DNA of 6,682 nt, from NCBI GenBank assembly GCA_913020235.1, contig CAJWBT010000133.1:1-6682 (forward strand), given 5' to 3'. Positions 1 through 4,988 of this stretch are shown one piece after another; position 1 is the first letter of the stretch; each line of letters begins with the position of its first letter. Source of the stretch: an uncultured Chloroflexota bacterium. Its GTDB lineage: Bacteria; Chloroflexota; Dehalococcoidia; UBA3495. Made by a program: the position numbers and the translations under genes. The notes below the pieces were generated by a model. It ran no database searches, was not told the origin of the DNA, and worked only from the letters and a program-made list of their open reading frames with translations.

Positions 1-163
1 CCACGTACTGCTGGATTATCTCGCCCACCGGCTGCACCGACCCGGCCAGGATAACTCCCAGCAGGTCGAAACAGGACTCGTTGGCCACGCGAATAGCGTC
101 GGGTGGGATGTCCTCATAGCTTGTATTCACGATCCATTTGGCAATCTTTTCAGTTGCACCCAT
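1..163 (-). CDS. MmgE/PrpD family protein, N-terminal fragment
   Basis: The minus-strand frame starting with ATG at 163 encodes 54 residues before leaving the window on the left. It begins MGATEKIAKWIVNTSYEDIP and continues with CFDLLGVILAGS. This is the usual opening of the MmgE/PrpD family: an 'A-x-W-I ... YEDIPP' helix followed by 'DxLGVxLAGS'. Family members include 2-methylcitrate dehydratase (PrpD) and cis-aconitate decarboxylase, about 450 residues long and soluble; many environmental members have no known substrate. The start is supported by GGAGG on the minus strand at 175-171, 7 nt upstream, and by the promoter at 245-218. The gene is divergent from the SMP-30-like gene. Only the helical N-terminus is visible, so the substrate cannot be predicted and active-site residues lie outside the window. 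The family call is fairly firm; the reaction is not. Confidence 0.82.
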   Translation of the reverse strand, partial: MGATEKIAKWIVNTSYEDIPPDAIRVANESCFDLLGVILAGSVQPVGEIIQQYV

Positions 164-187
164 TAAATCGCCTCCGCTGCATGGAGT

Positions 188-207
188 TGCGGCCGCCCCC
201 GGCCGCA
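188..207 (-). promoter_or_regulatory. Perfect GC hairpin in the MmgE/PrpD leader
   Basis: An 8-bp perfect inverted repeat (TGCGGCCG / CGGCCGCA) encloses a 4-nt loop, GGGG on the minus strand. If transcription starts about 7 nt after the -10 box, near 211, this hairpin forms within the first few nucleotides of the mRNA and leaves the GGAGG at 175-171 unpaired. A 5'-terminal hairpin of this kind may protect the mRNA from decay. As DNA, the same palindrome could be an operator just downstream of the start site. The structure is seen directly; the role is inferred. Confidence 0.5.
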
Positions 208-217
208 GAGCATCCCC

Positions 218-245
218 ATTATATACCGGGAGTCGTTCGTGGCAA
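218..245 (-). promoter_or_regulatory. Sigma70-like promoter for the MmgE/PrpD gene
   Basis: Read on the minus strand, TTGCCA (245-240, 5 of 6 matches to TTGACA) is followed after 16 nt by TATAAT (223-218, a perfect -10 box). The predicted start is near 211, giving a leader of about 48 nt to the ATG at 163. This is the best promoter match in the window and stands out against the GC-rich background. Confidence 0.65.
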
Positions 246-259
246 GGGGTAACCCAGCG

Positions 260-294
260 GTCAGCTGACAGCCGATAGCCGAAGGCTGAAGGCT
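260..294. repeat. Palindrome plus AGCC/GGCT hairpin between divergent promoters
   Basis: GTCAGCTGAC at 260-269 is a perfect 10-bp palindrome. Directly after it, 270-294 holds two AGCC blocks (270-273, 277-280) and two GGCT blocks (284-287, 291-294). These can pair as two 4-bp stems across a 3-nt loop, with a 3x3 internal loop between them. The element lies between the minus-strand -35 (245-240) and the plus-strand -35-like box (303-308). It could be an operator for divergent control. It also resembles GCTGA/AGCCGA-type low-complexity repeats that are dispersed in environmental genomes, so a non-regulatory repeat is equally possible. Confidence 0.45.
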
Positions 295-302
295 CGTGCC
301 GT

Positions 303-331
303 TTGCGCTGCCCCAGGACCGCGAATATACT
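303..331 (+). promoter_or_regulatory. Possible promoter for the SMP-30-like gene
   Basis: TTGCGC (303-308, matching only the TTG half of the consensus) is spaced 17 nt from TATACT (326-331, 5 of 6 to TATAAT). The start would be near 338, leaving a leader of about 48 nt. It lies upstream of the ATG at 386 but inside the longer GTG-initiated reading frame, which argues against that longer start. Confidence 0.42.
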
Positions 332-372
332 TGTACCGGATCGCAGGGCCGTCCCGGCGGTGCAAGCGTTTC

Positions 373-377
373 GGAGG
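373..377 (+). promoter_or_regulatory. Ribosome binding site deciding the ATG at 386
   Basis: GGAGG ends 8 nt before the ATG at 386, an ideal Shine-Dalgarno spacing. The in-frame GTG at 296 has no comparable site close upstream. Confidence 0.75.
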
Positions 378-385
378 TGTCGCCA

Positions 386-1234
386 ATGCCGCTTTCTTTG
401 CGAGACCTGGTGCCGGAGCAGGAGCCGGAAACTCTGGGCACCGGGTTCCAGTTCACCGAAGGCCCGGTGTGGCATCCCTCGGGCTATCTGCTCTTCAGCG
501 ACATCCGGGGCGACACCATCTATCGGTACACCCCGGGTGGCGCACCGGAGCCCTATATCACTCCCAGCCGCAACTCGAACGGCCTGACCTTCGACCAGGC
601 CGGAGCCTTGCTCGCGTGCGAGCACGGCGGCCGCCAGGTCTCGCGAATGGACAACGCCGGGCGGATGGCCCCCCTCATCGGCAGCTTCAACGGCAAGCAG
701 TTGAACAGTCCCAACGATATCGTGGTCCACTCCAGCGGCAGCATCTACTTCACCGACCCGCCCTATGGGATCGATCCCGAGCCCGGCCAGCAGGGGTTCA
801 ACGGGGTGTACCGCTACGACCCGGACGGCTCCATCACCCTGTTGCGGGCCGACATGGAGCGCCCCAACGGCCTGGCTTTCTCCACCGACGAGTCCACCCT
901 GTTCGTCGACGACACCCGGCGCCGGCACGTGCTGGCCTTCCCGGTCGATGCCGATAGGTCCCTGGGCGTCCCCCACGTGTTGATCGACATGGACGTGCCC
1001 GAAAACGGCAATCCCGACGGCATGAAGGTGGACAGCGAAAGCAACCTGTACGTTACCGGCGGCGGCGGCTTGTGGGTGCTGGACCCCTCGGGCCGGCACG
1101 TGGGCACAGTGGCATTTCCAGAGCTGCCCGCCAACCTGGCCTTCGGCGGCCCGGACTACAAGACCATCTACGTCACGGCGCGGACCGGCCTTTACAGCAT
1201 CCGGGTCAACGTGCCGGGGCGGCCGGTGTTCTAG
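386..1234 (+). CDS. SMP-30/gluconolactonase/LRE family protein
   Basis: The product has 282 residues, a normal length for this six-bladed beta-propeller family of metal-dependent lactonases (gluconolactonase, SMP-30/regucalcin, DRP35). Members hydrolyse sugar or other lactones. Family landmarks appear in order: FTEGPVWHP with metal-ligand candidate Glu25, NSNGLTFD (63-70), SPNDIVV with Asn110, the FTDPPYG turn (122-128), ERPNGLAFS with ligand Asn161, NPDGMKVD with ligand Asp211, and the closing blade LPANLAFGG near the C-terminus. Thus the Glu/Asn/Asp metal set and the Asn110 position are intact, and activity is likely. There is no signal peptide after the chosen start, so it is probably cytoplasmic. 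The first 30 residues of the longer GTG-started frame do not look like this family and overlap promoter-like sequence, so ATG 386 is preferred. The gene diverges from the MmgE/PrpD gene and ends in its own terminator. The exact lactone cannot be told. Confidence 0.9.
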   Translation: MPLSLRDLVPEQEPETLGTGFQFTEGPVWHPSGYLLFSDIRGDTIYRYTPGGAPEPYITPSRNSNGLTFDQAGALLACEHGGRQVSRMDNAGRMAPLIGSFNGKQLNSPNDIVVHSSGSIYFTDPPYGIDPEPGQQGFNGVYRYDPDGSITLLRADMERPNGLAFSTDESTLFVDDTRRRHVLAFPVDADRSLGVPHVLIDMDVPENGNPDGMKVDSESNLYVTGGGGLWVLDPSGRHVGTVAFPELPANLAFGGPDYKTIYVTARTGLYSIRVNVPGRPVF

Positions 1235-1247
1235 CGCCGGTTTTTTT
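1223..1247 (+). terminator. Intrinsic terminator overlapping the stop codon
   Basis: CCGGTG (1223-1228) pairs with CGCCGG (1235-1240), six pairs with one G-T wobble. The loop TTCTAG contains the TAG stop (1232-1234), and seven Ts follow (1241-1247). This is a compact rho-independent terminator for the SMP-30-like gene. The T-run is also the left flank of the repeat array. A ribosome at the stop codon would cover the hairpin, so termination should depend on ribosome release. Confidence 0.6.
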
Positions 1248-1530
1248 GGCCACGGAGGCACAGAGACACAGAGATAGAAAGGGCAGTTTACTAAACTCCG
1301 TGTCCTCCGCGCCTCTGCGGTGAGCGTTACCCCCGCCGGTCTTTTTTTGGCCACGGAGGCACAGAGACACAGAGATAGAAAGGGCAGTTTACTAAACTCC
1401 GTGTCCTCCGCGCCTCTGCGGTGAGCGTTACCCCCGCCGGTCTTTTTTTGGCCACGGAGGCACAGAGACACTAAGATAGAAAGGGCAGTTTACTAAACTC
1501 TGTGTCCTCCGCGCCTCTGTGGCGAGCATT
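1248..1530. repeat. Three tandem copies of a 101-bp hairpin repeat
   Basis: This fills the 334-bp gap between genes; I see no coding sequence here. Copy 1 (1248-1348) and copy 2 (1349-1449) read as identical over 101 bp. Copy 3 (1450-1530) shows six substitutions over 81 bp and lacks the trailing spacer. Each copy has a left arm (copy 1: 1250-1273), a 22-nt loop (1274-1295) and a right arm (1296-1320) forming a long imperfect inverted repeat. AGTTTACTAAACT, itself a perfect 6-bp inverted repeat, spans the loop and the start of the right arm. A T7 run precedes each copy (1241-1247, 1342-1348, 1443-1449). The arms belong to the 'CACGGAGGCACAGAGACACAGAG' type that I recall as dispersed in many environmental bacterial genomes and often mistranslated into spurious proteins. 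No transposase or clear target duplication is visible. Confidence 0.9.
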
Positions 1531-1556
1531 TGCGTACGACGCGGCGACAATCCTCC

Positions 1557-1562
1557 AAGGAG
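1557..1562 (+). promoter_or_regulatory. Ribosome binding site deciding the ATG at 1569
   Basis: AAGGAG lies 6 nt before the ATG at 1569. A second in-frame ATG at 1575 would be 12 nt away, less favourable. An in-frame start at 1530 lies at the end of the repeat array and would add 13 residues unlike the family. Confidence 0.7.
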
Positions 1563-1568
1563 CGAGCC

Positions 1569-2741
1569 ATGAGCATGAAAGCGGACGCGGTGATCATCGG
1601 CGGCGGGGTGATGGGTTGCAGCATCCTCTACAACCTGGCCGCCCGCGGGTTGAAGAAGGTGGTGCTGCTGGAGCGAGACCTGCTGGGCTCCGGCTCCACC
1701 GGGCGCTCCTCCGGCGTGGTGCGGATGCACTACTCCAACGAAATCCACGCCCGCATGGCCTGGCTCAGCCTCGAGGTGCTCCGCGACTTCGACCAGATTG
1801 TAGGAGGGGACAGCGGCTTCGTGCAGACCGGTTTCGTCATCATCTCCGGGGAGGCCGATGTCGAGGCCTTTCGCGCCAACGTCGCCATGCACCAGACGGT
1901 GGGAATCCAGACCAGCATCATCAGCCGGGAGGACGCCAAAGAGGTCGCCCCCGGTTTCTACCTCGACGATTGCGCGGCGATCGCCTACGAGCCCCAGTCC
2001 GGCTACGCCGACCCCTCCGGCACCGCCTCCGCCTACGCCCGCCGGGCCAGGGACCTCGGCGCCACGGTCCAGCTCCAGACGCCGGCCATCGGGATCGAGG
2101 TGACCGGGGGCCATGTGGTGGCGGTCCAGACCGCGGACGAGCGGATAGAGACCCCCATGGCGGTGGTGGCCACCGGGCCCTGGAGCCGCCGCTTCCTGCT
2201 CCAACACGGGGTCGATCTGCCGCTGGAGGCCACCCGCCACGAAGTGATTCACCTGAAGCGGCCCATGGAGCGGCTTCCCTACCATCCCGGCGGCGGCGAC
2301 ATCGACCGCCTGGTCTACTTCCGCCCCGAGGGGTCCGACCTGACCCTGGTGGGCAACGGGAACATCGAAGAGCCGGTCGAAGACCCGGAGGTCTACGCTC
2401 CACGGCCCAGCCAGAGCTTCATCCAAGAGGTCTGGAGCCGCCTGGCCCACCGGATACCTGTGATGGAGGATGCGGAGTACAGCACCGGCTACGCGGGGCT
2501 CTATACCAGCACCCCCGACTCCCACCCGATAATGGACCGGGTAGAGGGCACCGACGGCCTATACATCTGCACCGGGTTCAGCGGTCACGGCTTCAAGCTT
2601 TCCCCCATGGTCGGCGTCCTGATGAGCGAGCTGATGCTGGACGGGAAGGCCACTACCATCGACATCTCCCCGCTGCGGATGTCCCGCTTCCGGGAAGGGG
2701 ACCTGAACCGGCCCAGCTACGGCTTCCGGGTGCTGGTCTAG
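1569..2741 (+). CDS. FAD-dependent oxidoreductase, DAO/sarcosine-oxidase type
   Basis: The product has 390 residues, a normal length for the DAO family (sarcosine oxidase, glycine oxidase, D-amino-acid dehydrogenase, SoxB). The N-terminus carries the Rossmann dinucleotide motif IIGGGVMG (9-16), with Glu35 at the end of the second strand for the FAD ribose, then the flavin-contact loop GSGSTGRSSG (40-49). A second FAD strand, VVATGPWSR, lies near residue 200. The C-terminal cap ends with YTSTPDSHPIMD (312-323) and TGFSGHGFKLSP (335-346), typical of SoxB-like enzymes. Gly310 sits where monomeric sarcosine oxidase has its flavin-linked Cys. The TSOX-beta covalent-FMN histidine is not apparent near 140-151 (EPQSGYADPSG). 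A non-covalent FAD enzyme is therefore likely, oxidising a secondary or D-amine with O2 or a carrier. No SoxA/G/D partners are visible. The likely substrate is linked to the downstream amidase. Confidence 0.88.
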   Translation: MSMKADAVIIGGGVMGCSILYNLAARGLKKVVLLERDLLGSGSTGRSSGVVRMHYSNEIHARMAWLSLEVLRDFDQIVGGDSGFVQTGFVIISGEADVEAFRANVAMHQTVGIQTSIISREDAKEVAPGFYLDDCAAIAYEPQSGYADPSGTASAYARRARDLGATVQLQTPAIGIEVTGGHVVAVQTADERIETPMAVVATGPWSRRFLLQHGVDLPLEATRHEVIHLKRPMERLPYHPGGGDIDRLVYFRPEGSDLTLVGNGNIEEPVEDPEVYAPRPSQSFIQEVWSRLAHRIPVMEDAEYSTGYAGLYTSTPDSHPIMDRVEGTDGLYICTGFSGHGFKLSPMVGVLMSELMLDGKATTIDISPLRMSRFREGDLNRPSYGFRVLV

Positions 2742-2816
2742 GCCGGCCGCCAAACCAAGCTCTCATCTCAAACAAGCAGCAGCGTTATCCGGTGACCGAA
2801 AAGAGGTCTGAAGAAT

Positions 2817-4058
2817 ATGCCCACATTTGCGATCGACTCCGCCAGGCTGAACCGCACTCTCGAGGAGTTGGGCCGCTTCGGCGATACCCCCGAGGGGATG
2901 CAACGCATCGCCTTCTCCCCGGCCGACATCGCCGGCCGGGAGTACATCATCTCCTTGATGCACGGGGCCGGATTGGAGACCAGAATCGACACCGCGGGCA
3001 ACATCATCGGGCGTAGGGCCGGGTCGTCCCCCGGCCTACCCGCCATCGCCTTGGGCTCGCATACCGACACGGTGCCCAGTGGCGGAAAATACGACGGCGC
3101 CCTGGGGGTGATGGCGGCCATCGAGGCCGTTCAGACCCTGGCCGACAACCGAGTCACCCTGCGCCATCCCGTGGAAGCCCTGGTCCTAACCAACGAAGAG
3201 GGCACCCGATTCCACCGGTGGCTGATCGGCAGCCGGGCAATGGCCGGCCTGCTGGAACCCGAGGACCTGACCGCCGTCGACGACGAGGGGGTGCACCTCA
3301 GCGTTCGGCTGGCCGACATCGGGGGAGACCTGTCCCGCATCGAGGAGGCGGCCCGCAAGCGCGGAGAACTAGCCGCCTATTTCGAACTGCACATCGAGCA
3401 GGGACCCACCCTACTCCAGTCGAAGGTCCCCATCGGCGTGGTCACCGCCATAACCGGCCGGGCGGTCTTTGAGGTGGAGGTCAAAGGCATGTCAAACCAC
3501 GCCGGCACGACGCCGATGCCGGCCCGGCGGGATGCCCTAGTGAGCGCCTCCCGGTTGATCCTGGCGGTGCAGCGGCTGGCCGCGGAACTGCAGACCTGCC
3601 GGGTGGCGACCGTGGGAAGCGTTCAGACCCTTCCCAACGCGGTCAACGTGATTCCCGGGACCGTCCGCCTGGGGCTGGAGTTTCGGGACGTAGGTATGGA
3701 AGCCCTCACCGCCGCCGAAGCAGAACTCCGGCGGGCCGCTGCAGAGATTTCAAACTCCGACGGTGTGGACATGGAAATCCAGCGTCATCGGGCGAGCCGG
3801 CCGGTGCCCATCCAGCCTCGCATGCAAGCCCTGGTGGAAGAGGCTGCCAGCCGCTGCGGGCTCACTCACATCAGACTGCCCAGCGGCGCCGGGCACGACG
3901 CGCAGGCCCTGGCCGCCATTGCCGACGCGGCCATGATCTTCGTTCCCAGCGTGGGCGGCATCAGCCATTCCCCCGAGGAGTTCTCCACCCCTGAGGACTG
4001 TGCCAACGGCGCCCAGGCCCTCCTGGAGTTGCTTCTCCTGGCCGACGAGAGGCTGTAG
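2817..4058 (+). CDS. M20 hydantoinase/carbamoylase-family amidase
   Basis: The product has 413 residues, matching the Zn-dependent amidase group that includes N-carbamoyl-L-amino-acid hydrolase, allantoate amidohydrolase and beta-ureidopropionase (peptidase M20 fold, dimeric, cytoplasmic). These cleave N-carbamoyl groups to an amino acid, CO2 and NH3. Visible residues: His82 in GSHTDTVPSGGKYDG, bridging Asp93, Glu127-Glu128 in TNEEGTRF (base and metal ligand), His192 in ELHIEQGP, His228 in SNHAGTTPMP (dimer/substrate lid), His360 in SGAGHDAQ, and His384 in GISHSPEEFS. All expected metal ligands are present, so the enzyme should be active. The start follows a weak AGAGG 10 nt upstream (2802-2806). 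The gene lies 75 bp after the FAD oxidoreductase on the same strand, without a terminator or clear promoter, so co-transcription is likely. Substrate specificity within the family (carbamoyl amino acid versus allantoate) cannot be settled by eye. Confidence 0.9.
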   Translation: MPTFAIDSARLNRTLEELGRFGDTPEGMQRIAFSPADIAGREYIISLMHGAGLETRIDTAGNIIGRRAGSSPGLPAIALGSHTDTVPSGGKYDGALGVMAAIEAVQTLADNRVTLRHPVEALVLTNEEGTRFHRWLIGSRAMAGLLEPEDLTAVDDEGVHLSVRLADIGGDLSRIEEAARKRGELAAYFELHIEQGPTLLQSKVPIGVVTAITGRAVFEVEVKGMSNHAGTTPMPARRDALVSASRLILAVQRLAAELQTCRVATVGSVQTLPNAVNVIPGTVRLGLEFRDVGMEALTAAEAELRRAAAEISNSDGVDMEIQRHRASRPVPIQPRMQALVEEAASRCGLTHIRLPSGAGHDAQALAAIADAAMIFVPSVGGISHSPEEFSTPEDCANGAQALLELLLLADERL

Positions 4059-4079
4059 CCGCGCAAATATTGCTTCAAA

Positions 4080-4100
4080 ATGCCCTGCATGCGAGGGCAT
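4080..4100. other. Perfect 7-bp hairpin after the amidase gene
   Basis: ATGCCCT (4080-4086) and AGGGCAT (4094-4100) form a perfect 7-bp inverted repeat around GCATGCG. It begins 21 nt after the amidase stop and has no T-run, so it is not a classical intrinsic terminator. It could be an mRNA-end structure or a protein-binding site. AT-rich sequence follows, including TATATT (4109-4114), but no convincing -35 box. Confidence 0.4.
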
Positions 4101-4158
4101 CATTCCTGTATATTGACCCGTAAACCGGGCATAAAGGTCTCGATCACGTTGCCGAAAC

Positions 4159-4187
4159 ACCCAGGGTGACAAATGGCCCCGGGTTTT
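4159..4187 (+). terminator. Weak terminator-like hairpin
   Basis: ACCC-A-GGG (4159-4166) pairs with CCC-C-GGGT (4177-4184), seven pairs around one A-C mismatch, with a 10-nt loop and only four Ts (4184-4187). It could end the oxidoreductase-amidase transcript about 100 nt after the last stop. Confidence 0.28.
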
Positions 4188-4256
4188 CATGGTCCTCGGC
4201 ACCAGAGGAAGGCCGGCCCGGCGTATCCTGAGATCAAGTTTACCCAGCGGCGCGGC

Positions 4257-4283
4257 CCAAGGCGTCTGCTTGGCGGGATTTTT
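4257..4283 (+). terminator. Weak hairpin with T-run upstream of coxG
   Basis: CCAAG (4257-4261) and CTTGG (4269-4273) enclose a 7-nt loop; CGGGA and five Ts (4279-4283) follow. The spacer before the T-run is longer than usual for an intrinsic terminator. It lies 33 nt before the coxG start, so if transcribed it would sit in that gene's leader. Confidence 0.25.
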
Positions 4284-4315
4284 GCCCCGGCGTCCGCCGC
4301 CGGCCGAGGCTAGCG

Positions 4316-4786
4316 ATGAAGATCACGGCAAGTTACGACTTCGAAGAGACAGCCCCAAATGTGTGGGCGGTGTTGACCGACCCCGAAATCCTGGCCCGCT
4401 GCATTCCCGGCTGTGAAGGCCTCAAACCGGTGGGCAACGACGAATACCAGGCGGTGTTGACCGTGGGCGTTGGTCCGATCCGCGGCCGATACGACGCCAC
4501 CATATCCATGCGGGACCAGGTCCTCCACCAGTCCTACCGGCTGGCGGTCCAGGGCACCGGCGGCGGCGGCTTCGTCAGCGGAGAGGCGTTCATCACGCTG
4601 GTGGAGCGGGAGGGTAAGACCACCGTGACCGTGGATAGCGATTCCCAAGCCGGCGGGCCCGTGGCCCGGATTGGGCAACGGCTGATGGAAAGCGTTGCCA
4701 AGATGATGATGGACCAGTTTTTTGGCCGCCTCCGGGAGGCCGTCCGCGAGGCCGCTCCCGGCACGGACCAGGCCGGCCGGGTCTAG
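4316..4786 (+). CDS. coxG: CoxG-like SRPBCC protein (CO dehydrogenase subunit G family)
   Basis: The product has 156 residues of the START/SRPBCC lipid-binding fold, CoxG subgroup. Landmarks: an amphipathic start with VWAVLTDPEILARCIPGCEG (16-35; PGC at 31-33), then VGVGPIRGRYDATI, GGGGFVSGEAFITL, and a C-terminal helix with GGPVARIGQRLMESVAKMMM and DQFFGRL. CoxG proteins accompany molybdenum hydroxylases of the CO dehydrogenase family and have been linked to membrane attachment and quinone handling of Mo-CODH. Longer members carry a C-terminal tail with a membrane helix. This one stops about 15 residues after the conserved helix and has no such tail, so it appears soluble. GAGG at 4306-4309 lies 6 nt before the ATG. 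No coxL/M/S genes are present in the window, so it either serves a hydroxylase encoded elsewhere or has another ligand-carrier role. Fold and subgroup are firm; partner unknown. Confidence 0.88.
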   Translation: MKITASYDFEETAPNVWAVLTDPEILARCIPGCEGLKPVGNDEYQAVLTVGVGPIRGRYDATISMRDQVLHQSYRLAVQGTGGGGFVSGEAFITLVEREGKTTVTVDSDSQAGGPVARIGQRLMESVAKMMMDQFFGRLREAVREAAPGTDQAGRV

Positions 4787-4829
4787 CGCCACCGATCCCC
4801 GTTCTGCACCTCCATGCCCGAACACCGCT

Positions 4830-4858
4830 TTGCAGCCGCATCGCCGGTCTGCTATTCT
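4830..4858 (+). promoter_or_regulatory. Possible promoter for the cyclase-family gene
   Basis: TTGCAG (4830-4835) and TATTCT (4853-4858) are separated by 17 nt; matches are 3 of 6 and 4 of 6. The start would be near 4865, giving a leader of about 124 nt that includes the structures at 4872-4924. A lone moderate match in GC-rich DNA; read it with caution. Confidence 0.33.
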
Positions 4859-4871
4859 GTCGGCGGCAGGC

Positions 4872-4924
4872 CGTGGGCCGGCCGGCCACGCGCGGGATGG
4901 CGGTTTTCCCGGCGCGGGTTTTTT
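4872..4924 (+). terminator. Hairpins ending in a T6 terminator-like element
   Basis: A GC-rich hairpin at 4872-4890 (7 pairs, one bulged G) is followed by CCCG-GCG-CGGG (4908-4918) and six Ts (4919-4924). The last part looks like a small intrinsic terminator. An alternative stem (4890-4897 with 4907-4915, one bulged G) uses the same CCCG and would disrupt it. The element may simply end the coxG transcript 138 nt after its stop, or act as an attenuator in the leader of the next gene, which begins 65 nt later. Confidence 0.4.
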
Positions 4925-4988
4925 GTTTCGCCCCAATTGTTTGTCGCCCAACGTTGTTTGCCTCACGTTTGCTTGAAGGAGGGACCCA

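Noticed and set aside
296..385. N-terminal extension of the SMP-30-like protein from a GTG at 296
   Set aside because: The 30 extra residues do not fit the family, overlap a promoter-like sequence, and lack a ribosome site, whereas ATG 386 has GGAGG at ideal spacing.
1248..1530. CRISPR array
   Set aside because: The repeats are 101 bp, directly adjacent, palindromic over most of their length, and have no unique spacers.
1248..1530. Insertion sequence or MITE
   Set aside because: No transposase frame and no clear target-site duplication flanking the array; tandem rather than single insertion. A repeat derived from a mobile element remains possible.
1428..2525. Long minus-strand open frame (365 codons) antisense to the FAD oxidoreductase
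   Set aside because: It is a shadow of a GC-rich gene; its end translates the hairpin repeat and the sequence resembles no protein family, while the plus frame has clear Rossmann and SoxB motifs.
1502..3016. Plus-strand open frame of 504 codons overlapping the oxidoreductase and amidase in another frame
   Set aside because: Arg/Pro/Gly-rich translation typical of a shifted frame; both real genes are supported by active-site motifs.
4113..4135. TTGACC with CATAAA as a promoter for coxG
   Set aside because: The boxes are only 11 nt apart, too close for sigma70.
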